DNA of 64,000 bases. Source: an uncultured Flavobacteriales bacterium. Lineage in GTDB: Bacteria > Bacteroidota > Bacteroidia > Flavobacteriales_G > Salibacteraceae. Shown piece after piece: positions 45,885 through 55,014 of this stretch. Position 1 is the first letter of the stretch, and each line of letters starts with the position of its first letter. The notes beneath the pieces were generated by a model. That model saw only the letters and a program-made list of their open reading frames with translations, ran no database searches and was not told the origin of the DNA. A program made the translations under genes and the position numbers. The stretch lies in NCBI GenBank assembly GCA_943788145.1, contig CALSPD010000002.1, positions 161,197 to 225,196 on the forward strand, given 5' to 3'.

Positions 45885-48017
45885 ATGAATGCCTCAACCC
45901 TCATTTCCCGCGATCTTGGTCTAAAGGAATCAAACGTAATAGCCACCCTTCAACTGTTGGATGAAGGCGCGACCATCCCTTTTATTTCACGCTATCGAAA
46001 GGAAAGAACAGGCGGGTTGGACGAGGTGCAAATTGGCCACATACAAGACGCGTTTAAGGCGCATATCGATCTCGAAAAAAGACGCGATTTCATTCTTAGT
46101 TCCATTGACGAGCAAGGCGCATTGACGCTTGAATTAAAAAATCAGATTCAAGCCTGTTTGAACATGACGGCTTTGGAGGATGTGTATTTGCCCTACAAAC
46201 CGAAGCGCAAAACCAAGGCTGAAGCCGCCCGAAAATTAGGTCTAGAACCGCTTGCGGCCATGTTGATGAAACAAGATGTGGTCGATGCAAATGGTTTAGC
46301 GAGACGCTTTGTTAAGGGCGAGGTATCAGATGAGGAAATGGCCTTGTCTGGAGCGCGTGATATTATGGCGGAGTGGATCAGCGAGCGAACGGCTGCGCGC
46401 GATATTGTCCGAAAACACTTTATACGTTCGGCCACCATTCGATCTAAAGTGATCAAGGGAAAAGACGATGCCGAATCAAAATTTCGCGACTATTTTGATT
46501 TTGAACAACCACTTCAACGATGTCCTGGGCATCGTTTTTTGGCTATTAAGCGTGCAGAAGACGAAGGCGTGATTCGCCTTTCGGTCACTCCTCCTCGTCC
46601 AGAAGGCATCGAGCGCTTGGAGCGCTATTTTATCCGCCATGACGGACCAGCTTCTGAGCAAATTAAACTAGCTATTTCCGATGCATACAAACGCTTGATC
46701 GAGCCAGCGATTGAAACCGAATTCCGAAACGAAACCAAAGAAAAGGCCGATGCCGAAGCCATTCAGGTTTTTGCAGAGAACTTGAGGCAATTGTTGTTAG
46801 CGCCTCCACTCGGGTCTAAACGCATTTTGGCCATCGATCCCGGATTTCGAACGGGCTGTAAGGTCGTTTGCTTGGATGCCCAAGGAGGGCTTTTGCACAA
46901 CGAAACAATTTATCCACATGCACCACAAAATGAGACAAGCCGAGCTGCGGCCAAAATCAGCAACTTGGTGCAGACGTATAAGATCGAAGCTATCGCCATA
47001 GGCAATGGAACGGCTGGCCGTGAAACAGAGCGATTTATTCAAGGCATTCGACTTCCAGCCGGAACGGAGGCTTATGTGGTCAGTGAAAACGGAGCGTCTA
47101 TTTATTCGGCATCGCCTGTGGCGCGAGCAGAATTTCCAAATTATGATGTCACCGTACGTGGGTCGGTCTCTATCGGAAGAAGGCTGATGGATCCGCTGAG
47201 TGAGTTGGTGAAAATTGACCCAAAAGCTATTGGTGTTGGTCAATACCAACACGATGTGGACCAAAAGAAGTTGAAGGAAAAGCTGGATGCTACAGTGGCT
47301 AGTGCCGTGAATAGTGTGGGCGTAAACCTCAACACGAGCAGCGAACATTTGCTGCAATATGTGAGTGGCATTGGTCCGAAGTTGAGCCAAGCCATTATAG
47401 CCCACCGAAATGAGAATGGGCCGTTTTCTTCCCGAAAAGACTTGATGAAAGTGGCTGGACTCGGGGCCAAGGCCTTTGAACAGTGCGCTGGTTTTTTGCG
47501 GATTCCAGACGCAACGAATCCATTGGACAACAGCGCGGTGCACCCTGAAAGCTATGCCATTGTATCTCGAATGGGAAAAGACGCCAAGCTCGATGTAAGA
47601 GACTTGATGGGCAATAAGGAAGTGTTGACCGCGCTCGATTTAGAGCGATATGAGACCAAAGAAGTCGGTTTACCAACGTTAAAAGACATAGCTGCCGAAC
47701 TGCTGAAACCAGGCCGCGACCCGCGAGGAAAGGCTAAGTTGTTTGAGTTTTCGAAAGACGTACGCAGCTTAAATGACCTGCAAGTCGGGATGATTTTGCC
47801 GGGCATTGTCACGAACATTACCAAGTTTGGCGCTTTCATAGATGTGGGGGTAAAGCAAGATGGTTTGGTGCATGTTTCGCAACTAGCAGACCGTTTTGTG
47901 AGCGATCCACTCGAAATTGTAAAGCTCAATCAAGAAGTTCGGGTGAAAGTGTTGGAAGTGGACGCTTCGAGAAAACGCATTGCTTTTACGATGAAGCTGG
48001 GTAATCCAACAGGTTAG
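45885..48017 (+). CDS. tex: Tex family RNA-binding transcription accessory protein
   Basis: A 710-residue Tex protein. Order of domains: N-terminal helical region (ISRDLGLKESNVIATLQLLDEGATIPFISRYRKERTG), YqgF-like RNase H fold (RILAIDPGFRTGCKVVCLD, AIGNGTAGRETE), helix-hairpin-helix (LLQYVSGIGPKLSQAIIAHR, GPFSSRKDLMKVAGLG) and a C-terminal S1 RNA-binding domain (GMILPGIVTNITKFGAFIDV...DGLVHVSQLADRFV). It acts on RNA and transcription in the cytoplasm and is not tied to the lyases in function. It lies 54 bases after the QueD-like gene. Confidence 0.95.
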   Translation: MNASTLISRDLGLKESNVIATLQLLDEGATIPFISRYRKERTGGLDEVQIGHIQDAFKAHIDLEKRRDFILSSIDEQGALTLELKNQIQACLNMTALEDVYLPYKPKRKTKAEAARKLGLEPLAAMLMKQDVVDANGLARRFVKGEVSDEEMALSGARDIMAEWISERTAARDIVRKHFIRSATIRSKVIKGKDDAESKFRDYFDFEQPLQRCPGHRFLAIKRAEDEGVIRLSVTPPRPEGIERLERYFIRHDGPASEQIKLAISDAYKRLIEPAIETEFRNETKEKADAEAIQVFAENLRQLLLAPPLGSKRILAIDPGFRTGCKVVCLDAQGGLLHNETIYPHAPQNETSRAAAKISNLVQTYKIEAIAIGNGTAGRETERFIQGIRLPAGTEAYVVSENGASIYSASPVARAEFPNYDVTVRGSVSIGRRLMDPLSELVKIDPKAIGVGQYQHDVDQKKLKEKLDATVASAVNSVGVNLNTSSEHLLQYVSGIGPKLSQAIIAHRNENGPFSSRKDLMKVAGLGAKAFEQCAGFLRIPDATNPLDNSAVHPESYAIVSRMGKDAKLDVRDLMGNKEVLTALDLERYETKEVGLPTLKDIAAELLKPGRDPRGKAKLFEFSKDVRSLNDLQVGMILPGIVTNITKFGAFIDVGVKQDGLVHVSQLADRFVSDPLEIVKLNQEVRVKVLEVDASRKRIAFTMKLGNPTG

Positions 48018-48027
48018 AATTTCAGCG

Positions 48028-49155
48028 CTACCTCCCATTCACCACAACCTTGTGGCGCTCCGTTTGCCCTCCTGATTGAAGACGTAGAAGGTAAACACCA
48101 GTCGTTTTTGGCGTAACTAGAAGTCCGTTGACGGATGCATTTATAAGCACTAATCGACCGAGTGCGTCATACCATTCAGCAGCTTGTTCACCTGACCGAT
48201 TGTCGATTTGAACCCAATCGCTGGCAGGATTTGGATAAGGAATGAACGCGTCTTCTGTATCTTCTTCTATGCTATTTGGAGACACTTTAAAGCACCAGCT
48301 CGTATCGGAGCAGCCGTTGCTGTCGTATGCAACCAGCGCATAAAATTGATAATCGCCCGGGATGAAATAAGGGGTGTAAATCCCAGTAAGACTGTACGAA
48401 GGACATTTCACCCACTCATAAACATGCGCAGGAAAGATGGATTTTAACGTGTCTCCGAATATGCCCACTTTGGATTCTATGGTAGAAGTGGTCACGGTCA
48501 AATGATGTGTAGAATCGCATCCATTGGCAGCGCTAAACACTTCGGTATAAGAACCAGCTTCGGTAATGGACTGACTGCCAAACGTGATTTTTTCACCTTG
48601 ACACATATGCTGTTCAGACGAGCCCGAAGATGTGGGAAGCTCATCAAGGGTTAGGGTAACGATTGAGTCGCAGCCGTTGCTTGCGGCTTCTACATGATAA
48701 TAGGTGCCAGACTCGGTCAGGAATTGCCCATTAAAGAGGAAGGTGTCGCCTGGGCAAATTGATGCCGATACTTCGGTAGAGGCGTGGGGCATTACACTCA
48801 ATTGTAGGGTAGTTGTTGAGTCGCAGCCGTTTGATCCAGCAGTGATGTAGGTATATGAGCCTGTAATCCCGAGGGTTTGGCCGTTGAACTCAAAACTGTC
48901 GCCATCGCAAATGGCGACCGCAACCGTATCGTAAGTCAGCGGAAGGATGCTTAATAAAAGCGTTGTTGTTGAATCGCAACCGTTGGCTGCGGTTGATATA
49001 TGGTTGTAGTTTCCCGCTGAATAAATGATTTGACCATTGAAATTGAAACTATCACCGGGACAAACGGCTGCTTGCACAGTGTCAAACGCAAGTGGCAAGA
49101 TGCTGAGCTGAAGGGTTGTGATTGAAGAAACGATTAGAATGTTTGACTTTTTCAT
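48028..49155 (-). CDS. T9SS-sorted repeat protein with abnormal N-terminus
   Basis: A 375-residue secreted protein made of four repeats of about 70 residues, each with a CPGDSF-x-FNGQ start and an NGCDSTTTL-x-LS end. A C-terminal T9SS type A domain follows (FIPYPNPASDWVQIDN...GVYLLRLQSGGQTERHKVVV). Odd point: after MKKSNILIVSS the sequence goes straight into ITTLQLSILPLAFDT, the tail of a repeat unit, so the first unit lacks its head and the normal signal-peptide end is missing. The hydrophobic repeat tail may serve as signal core, or a repeat-mediated deletion (or assembly collapse) occurred. It is last in the minus-strand secreted group. Confidence 0.78.
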   Translation of the reverse strand: MKKSNILIVSSITTLQLSILPLAFDTVQAAVCPGDSFNFNGQIIYSAGNYNHISTAANGCDSTTTLLLSILPLTYDTVAVAICDGDSFEFNGQTLGITGSYTYITAGSNGCDSTTTLQLSVMPHASTEVSASICPGDTFLFNGQFLTESGTYYHVEAASNGCDSIVTLTLDELPTSSGSSEQHMCQGEKITFGSQSITEAGSYTEVFSAANGCDSTHHLTVTTSTIESKVGIFGDTLKSIFPAHVYEWVKCPSYSLTGIYTPYFIPGDYQFYALVAYDSNGCSDTSWCFKVSPNSIEEDTEDAFIPYPNPASDWVQIDNRSGEQAAEWYDALGRLVLINASVNGLLVTPKTTGVYLLRLQSGGQTERHKVVVNGR

Positions 49156-49182
49156 GTTTGTTGATTGAGTGTTGATTGCGAA

Positions 49183-49743
49183 TTAGTTAGGTAAAAGGAC
49201 TTTGTCGACAACATGAACGATTCCATTCGATGCCTTGACCGTTCCCAAAATTTTTGCTCCGTGCACATAAGTTCCGTCATCTTTTACCTCAACTTTTATA
49301 TTGTGTCCAGAGGCGACAAATAAACTTTGACCATCTTTTAACTGACTTACATCATAACTTCCAGGAGCCGCATGGAATTGAACAATTGAAATAAGCTTCA
49401 TTTTGTTTTCTGGTTCAAGCAAACTTTCAACTGTTCCTGCTGGAAGCGCATCAAACGCTGCATTGGTAGGAGCAAATACGGTTAAAGGGCCATTATTGGC
49501 TAAAGCTGTTGTTTGTTCGGCCGCTTTAACGGCTGCAACGAGCGTAGTGTGATCGGCTGAGCCTACTGCCACTTGCAGAATGTTTGGAGTGGATTCTCCA
49601 TTATTCACACCCTCTTGTCCGGGAGTAAGGGCTTGTTCGACTTCATTCGAAGTGTTTTCTGGTGCGGTTGTCTCACCACCACCGTTTTGACCGCAAGACC
49701 AAAAGAATGGCACGATCAACATTGAGATTATTAGGTTTTTCAT
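49183..49743 (-). CDS. Fasciclin-domain lipoprotein
   Basis: A 186-residue lipoprotein from the Met at 49743 (MKNLIISMLIVPFFWSC); the frame is open to 49791. One fasciclin (FAS1) domain covers about 55-185: DHTTLVAAVKAAEQTTAL, GPLTVFAPTNAAFDALPAGT, IVQFHAAPGSYDVSQL and SNGIVHVVDKVLLP. FAS1 domains mediate adhesion or protein contacts outside the cell. It lies between the multicopper-oxidase-like pair and the T9SS repeat protein on the same strand, suggesting a shared surface structure. Confidence 0.88.
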   Translation of the reverse strand: MKNLIISMLIVPFFWSCGQNGGGETTAPENTSNEVEQALTPGQEGVNNGESTPNILQVAVGSADHTTLVAAVKAAEQTTALANNGPLTVFAPTNAAFDALPAGTVESLLEPENKMKLISIVQFHAAPGSYDVSQLKDGQSLFVASGHNIKVEVKDDGTYVHGAKILGTVKASNGIVHVVDKVLLPN

Positions 49744-49869
49744 TTTAGTAGGTGTTACTTTTTTAACGGGACAAAGCAATTCACGGATCATGTTTTAAAA
49801 CATGATGGAAATCATAAACTGTACTGTTTTTTAATAGAAGAAAATTGGCCGCGTGCTTATATCAGCGTC

Positions 49870-51078
49870 CTATTGCTTGATAATTTTCGAAGTCCATGAC
49901 CCCTGCGCTGAAATCACCTGAATAAAATATATCCCATCCGGATGAGCCTCCAATGAAATTTGGATTGGCGATGTTTCTGTGGTTTCCTTTTGAAAAAGCA
50001 ATGACCCGGTCGAGTTTAAAACACGGAATGTACAGGGAGTCGGGGCGCCACTTAAGTAAAATGACCCTGAAGAAGGGTTTGGCCAAAGGGAATAAGCCTG
50101 ACTACTTGGATGCTCGATGCCGAGGTAACCCTCGATTTGGATGGCAACTGCCTGCTCATTGGCTATGGTGCCTGTATTCATATTAATGTATTGCACCACA
50201 ATAGAATCATCCATTTCTTCGGTTGGAGCTAAGATCATCCCATATCGTTCTCCAGGAAATACTTCAATGGTGTCCGATTGTAACGCATTAGGCAATGGCC
50301 GTCCATCGGAGTCTATCAAAAGACCATGGAGCCCTTTAGGTATAATGACGCGGTTGTAGAAGTATCCAATATTCGCTAATCGCAGGTAGATGTTCGCATT
50401 TGCCTTCCCCTGAATGATTTGGTTGTCCAATTGCCAATTGCTTTTACCATTAACCAAAAAATGTTGAGGATGGTATTTTGGTAAAGCAACCATATGGTGG
50501 CTCATGCTGGTGTCGTATTCGTGCAATAAGACCGAATCGTGGTGCCAAAAGGTGTCTATTTCTGACATGAATAGTGTTGCTTCCGTGTGGAAGGAATATC
50601 CATTTTCCCAGGTCACATTCGTGTCGTTCTTGGGACGGATGATCACCAGCCCATACATTCCGGCTTGAACATGAATACTGGAGACCACATGACAATGATA
50701 TAAATAGGTGCCAGGGTGTGGGGCTTTAAATCGATAATATCCGTGGTCCATGTGATGTACCTCAAAAGATAAATGAGGTACGCCATCATTTGCTTGGTCT
50801 ACATCAAGGCCGTGTAAGTGGATGGTATGCGGTGCGCCTTGGCTTATGTTCCAGAAATCAATGAGGATCGAATCGCCTTCAAAACCTTCAATGGTAGGCC
50901 CAGGAACGCTTGGGTTTTCGCCAAAATCATGGGTGAAGCCAAAAACGCGAATCTTGTTTCCATCGGATAAAACCTTTGTGCCTGTATTTCGGCCAATGAG
51001 TGAAACGGTTGTTTGGCTTAACAATGGGATAATTCCGAGAAAGGTAAATACCAGGGCAAGTATGAATCGGCTTCTCAT
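49870..51078 (-). CDS. Multicopper-oxidase-like protein with T9SS sorting domain
   Basis: A 402-residue protein with a signal peptide (RFILALVFTFLGIIPLLSQ). The cupredoxin part holds copper motifs HTIHLHGLDVD (type 2/3 HxH) and GTYLYHCHVVSSIHVQAGMYG, which contains the HCH, second His and axial Met expected for a type 1/3 copper cluster. A C-terminal T9SS domain follows (LWPNPSSGSFYLSG...GIYFIQVISAQGSWTSKII). It overlaps the upstream MCO-like gene by 4 bases (ATGA). Together the two may form one functional oxidase. Confidence 0.82.
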   Translation of the reverse strand: MRSRFILALVFTFLGIIPLLSQTTVSLIGRNTGTKVLSDGNKIRVFGFTHDFGENPSVPGPTIEGFEGDSILIDFWNISQGAPHTIHLHGLDVDQANDGVPHLSFEVHHMDHGYYRFKAPHPGTYLYHCHVVSSIHVQAGMYGLVIIRPKNDTNVTWENGYSFHTEATLFMSEIDTFWHHDSVLLHEYDTSMSHHMVALPKYHPQHFLVNGKSNWQLDNQIIQGKANANIYLRLANIGYFYNRVIIPKGLHGLLIDSDGRPLPNALQSDTIEVFPGERYGMILAPTEEMDDSIVVQYINMNTGTIANEQAVAIQIEGYLGIEHPSSQAYSLWPNPSSGSFYLSGAPTPCTFRVLNSTGSLLFQKETTETSPIQISLEAHPDGIYFIQVISAQGSWTSKIIKQ

Positions 51079-51932
51079 TGGATAAGCATGGTTAGAAACA
51101 TACCATTTGGATAAATTCCTCCGGCTGAAACCGCAACCAGATTATGATCGTGAACGGGATATTCACCAGGTTTGTCCGGAATTAGTTCAAGGATCATTGT
51201 CTGCATCGACTTGATGGGAAACGTGTCTTTAATTCTACCAACATAATTCGGGCTTTCACTAGCGTATAGAATTTGGGCGTGGTAGCCATGAAAATGAAGC
51301 GAATGAACCGATTGCCCGGTATTGGCGATTATGATATGAATGGTTTCCCCAACGGAGCCTACGATGCGGGCATTAGAATCGAGGTTAATGTTTGGATTGC
51401 TTCGTCCATTAACTGTGAAATAATCGGGATAGTAATTTGCCCAGTCAACCGAGTTACCAGTTGCAAGAATTGAAGCCCAAGATTTATTAAACTCCTTTAG
51501 GTTCCAATAAAAGGTTGAGGCATGGCTTGGTGCAATATAAATCATACCCGCCAACCCGAGCGCCACGTTAGTGGGATAGGCTAAAGGGTCATAATAAATA
51601 CTCGCTATGTAAGCTTCGAAAAAATGAAATTCAACTTCCTCCGTATCGCCAACGGCTATGTTCAGCAGCGGCACCTTATCGTCAATACTAAATCCATGCA
51701 CTAGACTATCATTATTGATTATGCGCAGATGAATCGTGTCACCAGAAGAGGCTATGATTCTTGCGTTTTCTGGACTAAACTCAGCCGTTAAATTAAAAGC
51801 CGAAGCTGGAAACTGAGCGCTGTCAACCGCTGTGTAAATCCCAGAATTAATGAATAGAGTGTAGGAAACGGTTTCAGCGACACACCAATTCATGAACCCA
51901 AAAAAAAGCGCAATACATAAGGCTTGTTTCAA
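51075..51932 (-). CDS. Multicopper-oxidase-like protein, copper ligands incomplete
   Basis: A 285-residue protein with a signal peptide (ALCIALFFGFMNWCVA). The first cupredoxin-like domain keeps HGFSIDDKVPLLNIAVGDTE, and the second keeps HSLHFHGYHAQIL. The position of the usual HCH is PGEYPVHDHNLVAVSAGGIYPNGM: His-Asp-His with a distant Met and no Cys, so a type 1 copper is unlikely. It has no T9SS tail. It is coupled by overlap to the downstream, better conserved MCO-like gene, and is preceded by a T9SS protein on the same strand (25-base gap). Confidence 0.78.
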   Translation of the reverse strand: MKQALCIALFFGFMNWCVAETVSYTLFINSGIYTAVDSAQFPASAFNLTAEFSPENARIIASSGDTIHLRIINNDSLVHGFSIDDKVPLLNIAVGDTEEVEFHFFEAYIASIYYDPLAYPTNVALGLAGMIYIAPSHASTFYWNLKEFNKSWASILATGNSVDWANYYPDYFTVNGRSNPNINLDSNARIVGSVGETIHIIIANTGQSVHSLHFHGYHAQILYASESPNYVGRIKDTFPIKSMQTMILELIPDKPGEYPVHDHNLVAVSAGGIYPNGMFLTMLIQ

Positions 51933-51957
51933 AAAGGGTGAATGTCTTGAAATGAAG

Positions 51958-52674
51958 TTATTGTTTTATGAAAGTATCCATACGATAGCTGCCCTCGCTC
52001 GTGAGCACTCGAATAAAGTATGTGCCAGGATTTAGCCTCGAAATATCAAGCTGTGCTGAATTGTTGGTCAAGTTATTCCCATCCATAATGGTACGGCCAA
52101 GGATGTCAATTACCTCAAAACTTTGAATGTCCAAACCAAAAATGGTGATTTCATTAAGTGCTGGATTTGGGAAAATTTGAAATTGATTTGCTTCTATAGC
52201 TCCAAGTCCTGTGGCGCCTGTCGTATCTGTTGTGTCAATCACTTCATTCGTTATAAGGTGAAAAGTTACAGTGTCGCCTACGGTTACATTTGCCGAATCG
52301 TATAACCAAAGCCTCAATGTGCCGGATCGGGGGACTTCATCTGTATTAACCAAAAGTTTAAAGAATCCATAAACGCCATCCTCATATTTAGCCATTGTTA
52401 AACGGGCCATTTTTGCAGAATCGGGAATGTCCGTATAGCAATTATTATAGTCGCAGAGCGAGTAACTCCAATTGGTATCGAGCGTGTTTTCTAGCCTTTG
52501 CCATTTAAATGTAATGTCAGATGAATCTGATGGAAGGAAGTGAAGGCTAAATTCATACAACCCATCGGCATCATCGGTAATTGTGATGGATGTGGTGGTG
52601 TCGTATAAGAAGTTTTGCGACCAAGAAGTACTGATAAAGAAAGAAAGACAGACAAAGAGTAGCGTTTTTTTCAT
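51958..52674 (-). CDS. T9SS-sorted secreted protein, function unknown
   Basis: A 238-residue protein with a signal peptide (MKKTLLFVCLSFFISTSWS). The mature part begins QNFLYDTTTSITITDDADG and contains a beta-sandwich region (YEFSLHFLPSDSSDITFKWQ, GTLRLWLYDSANVTVGDTVT). This pattern of DTTTSI-x-I with a following Ig-like domain is common among T9SS cargo. The C-terminal sorting domain is clear (FPNPALNEITIFGLD...GTYFIRVLTSEGSYRMDTFIK). It probably leads the minus-strand secreted operon with the MCO pair and the fasciclin protein. The 423 bases to the next gene (52675-53097) hold no gene I trust. Confidence 0.72.
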   Translation of the reverse strand: MKKTLLFVCLSFFISTSWSQNFLYDTTTSITITDDADGLYEFSLHFLPSDSSDITFKWQRLENTLDTNWSYSLCDYNNCYTDIPDSAKMARLTMAKYEDGVYGFFKLLVNTDEVPRSGTLRLWLYDSANVTVGDTVTFHLITNEVIDTTDTTGATGLGAIEANQFQIFPNPALNEITIFGLDIQSFEVIDILGRTIMDGNNLTNNSAQLDISRLNPGTYFIRVLTSEGSYRMDTFIKQ

Positions 52675-53097
52675 GGCGTTTGGTTTCTGTGAAAAACGAA
52701 TATGGCAATAAACCTTGGTAAAACAGCTATTTTATCGACTAATCGCGATATTAAAAATGATAACTATTGGCTTCCAAAAGTGATCGATAAGCATCGTGAA
52801 GGCCTATTTATTTCTAAATGGAAGGAGAATGCTTCTCGGTTTCGATTGCCAAAATGCCGTTCTTTGACTTAAAGTTGCCGTAGAATCATTCTTGGCGATC
52901 TTGTCAAATCCAAGGTGAAATTCTGCGTTTATTGATGTCAGGAATGAAATTGATGTCTTTTTTCGTTTAAATAGCTGCCAGAACAAAAATTTCATGTTGG
53001 CATAAAGCGGCATTTCAAAGCACATTCCTATGTTTGGCATCCGAAATAATAATACAAGCCACTTTTTAAGTAAATAAGCAAATCCAAAATCGTGAAT

Positions 53098-53943
53098 ATG
53101 AAACGTATCTTTTTATCTCTTACAATGACTTTAGCGTTGTTGTGTATTGGTTTCAATGTGTCATTCGCTCAGGCAGATGTTGCGCCAGCTGGAGAAGAAC
53201 CAGTGACGGCTACAACGGACACAAATGCCGCAGCCGCACCAAAGCCCGCTGCCAAACCAGAAGTGAAAATGGAAGCAGAAGCTGAGGCTGATGTGGTCGA
53301 AGAAGAAATGAGCCTTCACCAAGCGATCAAACAAAAATTCATCGATGGTGGTCCATTCTTCATGTCGATTGTATTAATATGTTTAATTCTTGGACTAGCG
53401 TTGAGTATAGAGCGTATTCTTTACTTGAATATGGCATCGACAAATACAACAAAACTGTTGGAAGAAGTTGACAGCGCACTTCAAAGTGGCGGTGTTGAAG
53501 CAGCAAAAGAAGTTTGTAGAAACACGCGAGGACCAGTAGCTAGCATCTTTTACCAAGGACTAGACCGAGCAGATCATGGCATTGAAATGGTGGAAAAATC
53601 AGTTGTTTCTTATGGAAGTGTGCAAATGGGTCAACTTGAAAAGGGACTTTCTTGGATTTCATTGTTCATTGCTCTTGCGCCAATGCTTGGATTCTTCGGA
53701 ACAGTAATCGGTATGATTGGAGCCTTTGATGCGATTGCCGCTGCAAACAATATTTCTCCGGGTATCGTTGCTCAAGGTATTGGAGTCGCTTTGATTACAA
53801 CAGTTTCTGGACTTTTGGTAGCGATGGTACTTCAAGTATTCTATAACTATATCGTAGCAAAGGTTGATAGCATTGTCAACGAAATGGAAGATGCTTCTAT
53901 TTCACTGATTGACATAATGATCAAGCATCAAATGACAAAATAA
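53098..53943 (+). CDS. exbB: MotA/TolQ/ExbB proton channel family protein
   Basis: A 281-residue protein from the ATG at 53098 (MKRIFLSLTMTLALLCIGF); a GTG lies 6 bases upstream. A signal-like helix is followed by an Ala/Pro/Glu-rich linker (to about residue 80), then the three ExbB transmembrane helices: FMSIVLICLILGLALSIERI, WISLFIALAPMLGFFGTVIG and IAQGIGVALITTVSGLLVAM-like. The conserved GxFGTVxGMIGAF and TT-x-SGLLVA are the proton-path helices. With the two ExbD proteins it energises TonB or a Tol-like system. It starts a four-gene operon with gaps of 1-15 bases. Confidence 0.88.
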   Translation: MKRIFLSLTMTLALLCIGFNVSFAQADVAPAGEEPVTATTDTNAAAAPKPAAKPEVKMEAEAEADVVEEEMSLHQAIKQKFIDGGPFFMSIVLICLILGLALSIERILYLNMASTNTTKLLEEVDSALQSGGVEAAKEVCRNTRGPVASIFYQGLDRADHGIEMVEKSVVSYGSVQMGQLEKGLSWISLFIALAPMLGFFGTVIGMIGAFDAIAAANNISPGIVAQGIGVALITTVSGLLVAMVLQVFYNYIVAKVDSIVNEMEDASISLIDIMIKHQMTK

Positions 53944-53951
53944 GAAGCAGC

Positions 53952-54377
53952 ATGTTTCAAAAAGTAAATCAAATAGTAATGTTCGCTTTCATGGCCATTG
54001 GGTTAATCCTGATGATCATGACTATGGGAATCGAAACGACTGAGGATGGTTGTGTCAATTGTGGAGCAGAAGGCCTATTCATTGGGTTTTCATACTTCCT
54101 TTTGGTAATCACCTTAATCGCAGCGCTGGCTGGAACGGCTATGACGGCAGTTTCAGACCCAGGAAAGATGAAAGGGACTGCCATCGGCATAGGAGCAATG
54201 ATTTTAGTATTCGTAGTAAGCTACGTATTAGCTTCAGGAGAAGTACTTAAGTCTTATGGCGATGTAACGGAATCTACATCGAGAATGGTCGGAATGGGAT
54301 TGATATCATTTTATATCCTCCTAGTATTGGCCGTATTGTCTATTGTGTATGCCTCTGTTTCGAGGTTGCTTAAATAG
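53952..54377 (+). CDS. Four-helix membrane protein in exb operon
   Basis: A 141-residue protein with four hydrophobic helices (IVMFAFMAIGLILMIMTMG, GLFIGFSYFLLVITLIAALAG, AIGIGAMILVFVVSYVLASG, MGLISFYILLVLAVLSIVYA). A short loop has ETTEDGCVNCGAEG. It lies between exbB and exbD with spacers of 8 and 15 bases. I do not know its family; similar small proteins sit in ExbB/ExbD loci of other Flavobacteriales. It may be an accessory subunit. Confidence 0.72.
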   Translation: MFQKVNQIVMFAFMAIGLILMIMTMGIETTEDGCVNCGAEGLFIGFSYFLLVITLIAALAGTAMTAVSDPGKMKGTAIGIGAMILVFVVSYVLASGEVLKSYGDVTESTSRMVGMGLISFYILLVLAVLSIVYASVSRLLK

Positions 54378-54392
54378 AAGAAAACAAAAACT

Positions 54393-55013
54393 ATGGCAAG
54401 GAATAAAAGAGAATTACAAGAAATCAACGCGGGATCGATGGCAGACATTGCCTTCCTTCTGTTGGTTTTCTTCCTAGTTACTACTACAATGGATAGTAGC
54501 TGGGGGTTGTCTAGAAAACTACCACCGCCATTGATTGATACCCAAGAGCCGCCTCCCCCGATTAAAGACAGAAATGTCTTTGTGGTGTTGGCAAATGCCA
54601 ATGACCAACTATTGGTTGAGGGCGAATTAATGGATATCAGTCAACTAAGAGAGGCAGCAAAGGAATTTATTGCTAATCCAAATCGAAAAGATGAACTTCC
54701 TGAGTTTAAGGAAGTTGATGTCAATTTGTTGGGAAAGATGCCTGTGTCGAAGCAGGTAATCTCATTACAAAATGACAACGGGACTTCGTACAAGCTTTAT
54801 ATTCAGGTACAAAATGAATTAGAGGCAGCGTATAATGAGTTGCGTGACCAGCTTTCACTGGAGAAATTTGGAACCAAATACAGCATTTTGGAAGATTTAG
54901 CTAAAAGTGATTTACCAAGCGAAGCAGAACCTGCTAAGGAAAAGGTGAAGGCTGTTCGTCAGGTTTATCCGCAGCGTATATCTGAAGCAGAACCAAAAGA
55001 AACAGGAAACTAA
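54393..55013 (+). CDS. exbD: ExbD/TolR-family biopolymer transport protein, first copy
   Basis: A 206-residue protein with one N-terminal transmembrane helix containing the essential Asp (INAGSMADIAFLLLVFFLVTT, Asp near residue 19). A periplasmic domain follows (LPPPLIDTQEPPPPIKDRN, VFVVLANANDQLLVEGE). Compared with typical ExbD of about 140 residues, it has an added C-terminal region rich in Glu and Lys (SEAEPAKEKVKAVRQVYP). It couples the proton flow through ExbB to an outer-membrane energiser. A second exbD follows after a 1-base gap. Confidence 0.88.
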   Translation: MARNKRELQEINAGSMADIAFLLLVFFLVTTTMDSSWGLSRKLPPPLIDTQEPPPPIKDRNVFVVLANANDQLLVEGELMDISQLREAAKEFIANPNRKDELPEFKEVDVNLLGKMPVSKQVISLQNDNGTSYKLYIQVQNELEAAYNELRDQLSLEKFGTKYSILEDLAKSDLPSEAEPAKEKVKAVRQVYPQRISEAEPKETGN

Positions 55014-55014
55014 G

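Noticed and set aside
46797..47543. 248-codon ORF on the minus strand within tex
   Set aside because: It is fully inside a well-conserved gene on the other strand and shows only reverse-frame composition (many His, Arg and Ser).
48028..49155. Repeats of the T9SS protein considered as a CRISPR or mobile repeat
   Set aside because: They are protein-coding repeats of about 210 bases in frame, without spacers or terminal inverted repeats.
52804..53040. 78-codon ORF on the minus strand in the gap before exbB
   Set aside because: No homology, low complexity, no promoter; the composition looks like translated non-coding DNA.
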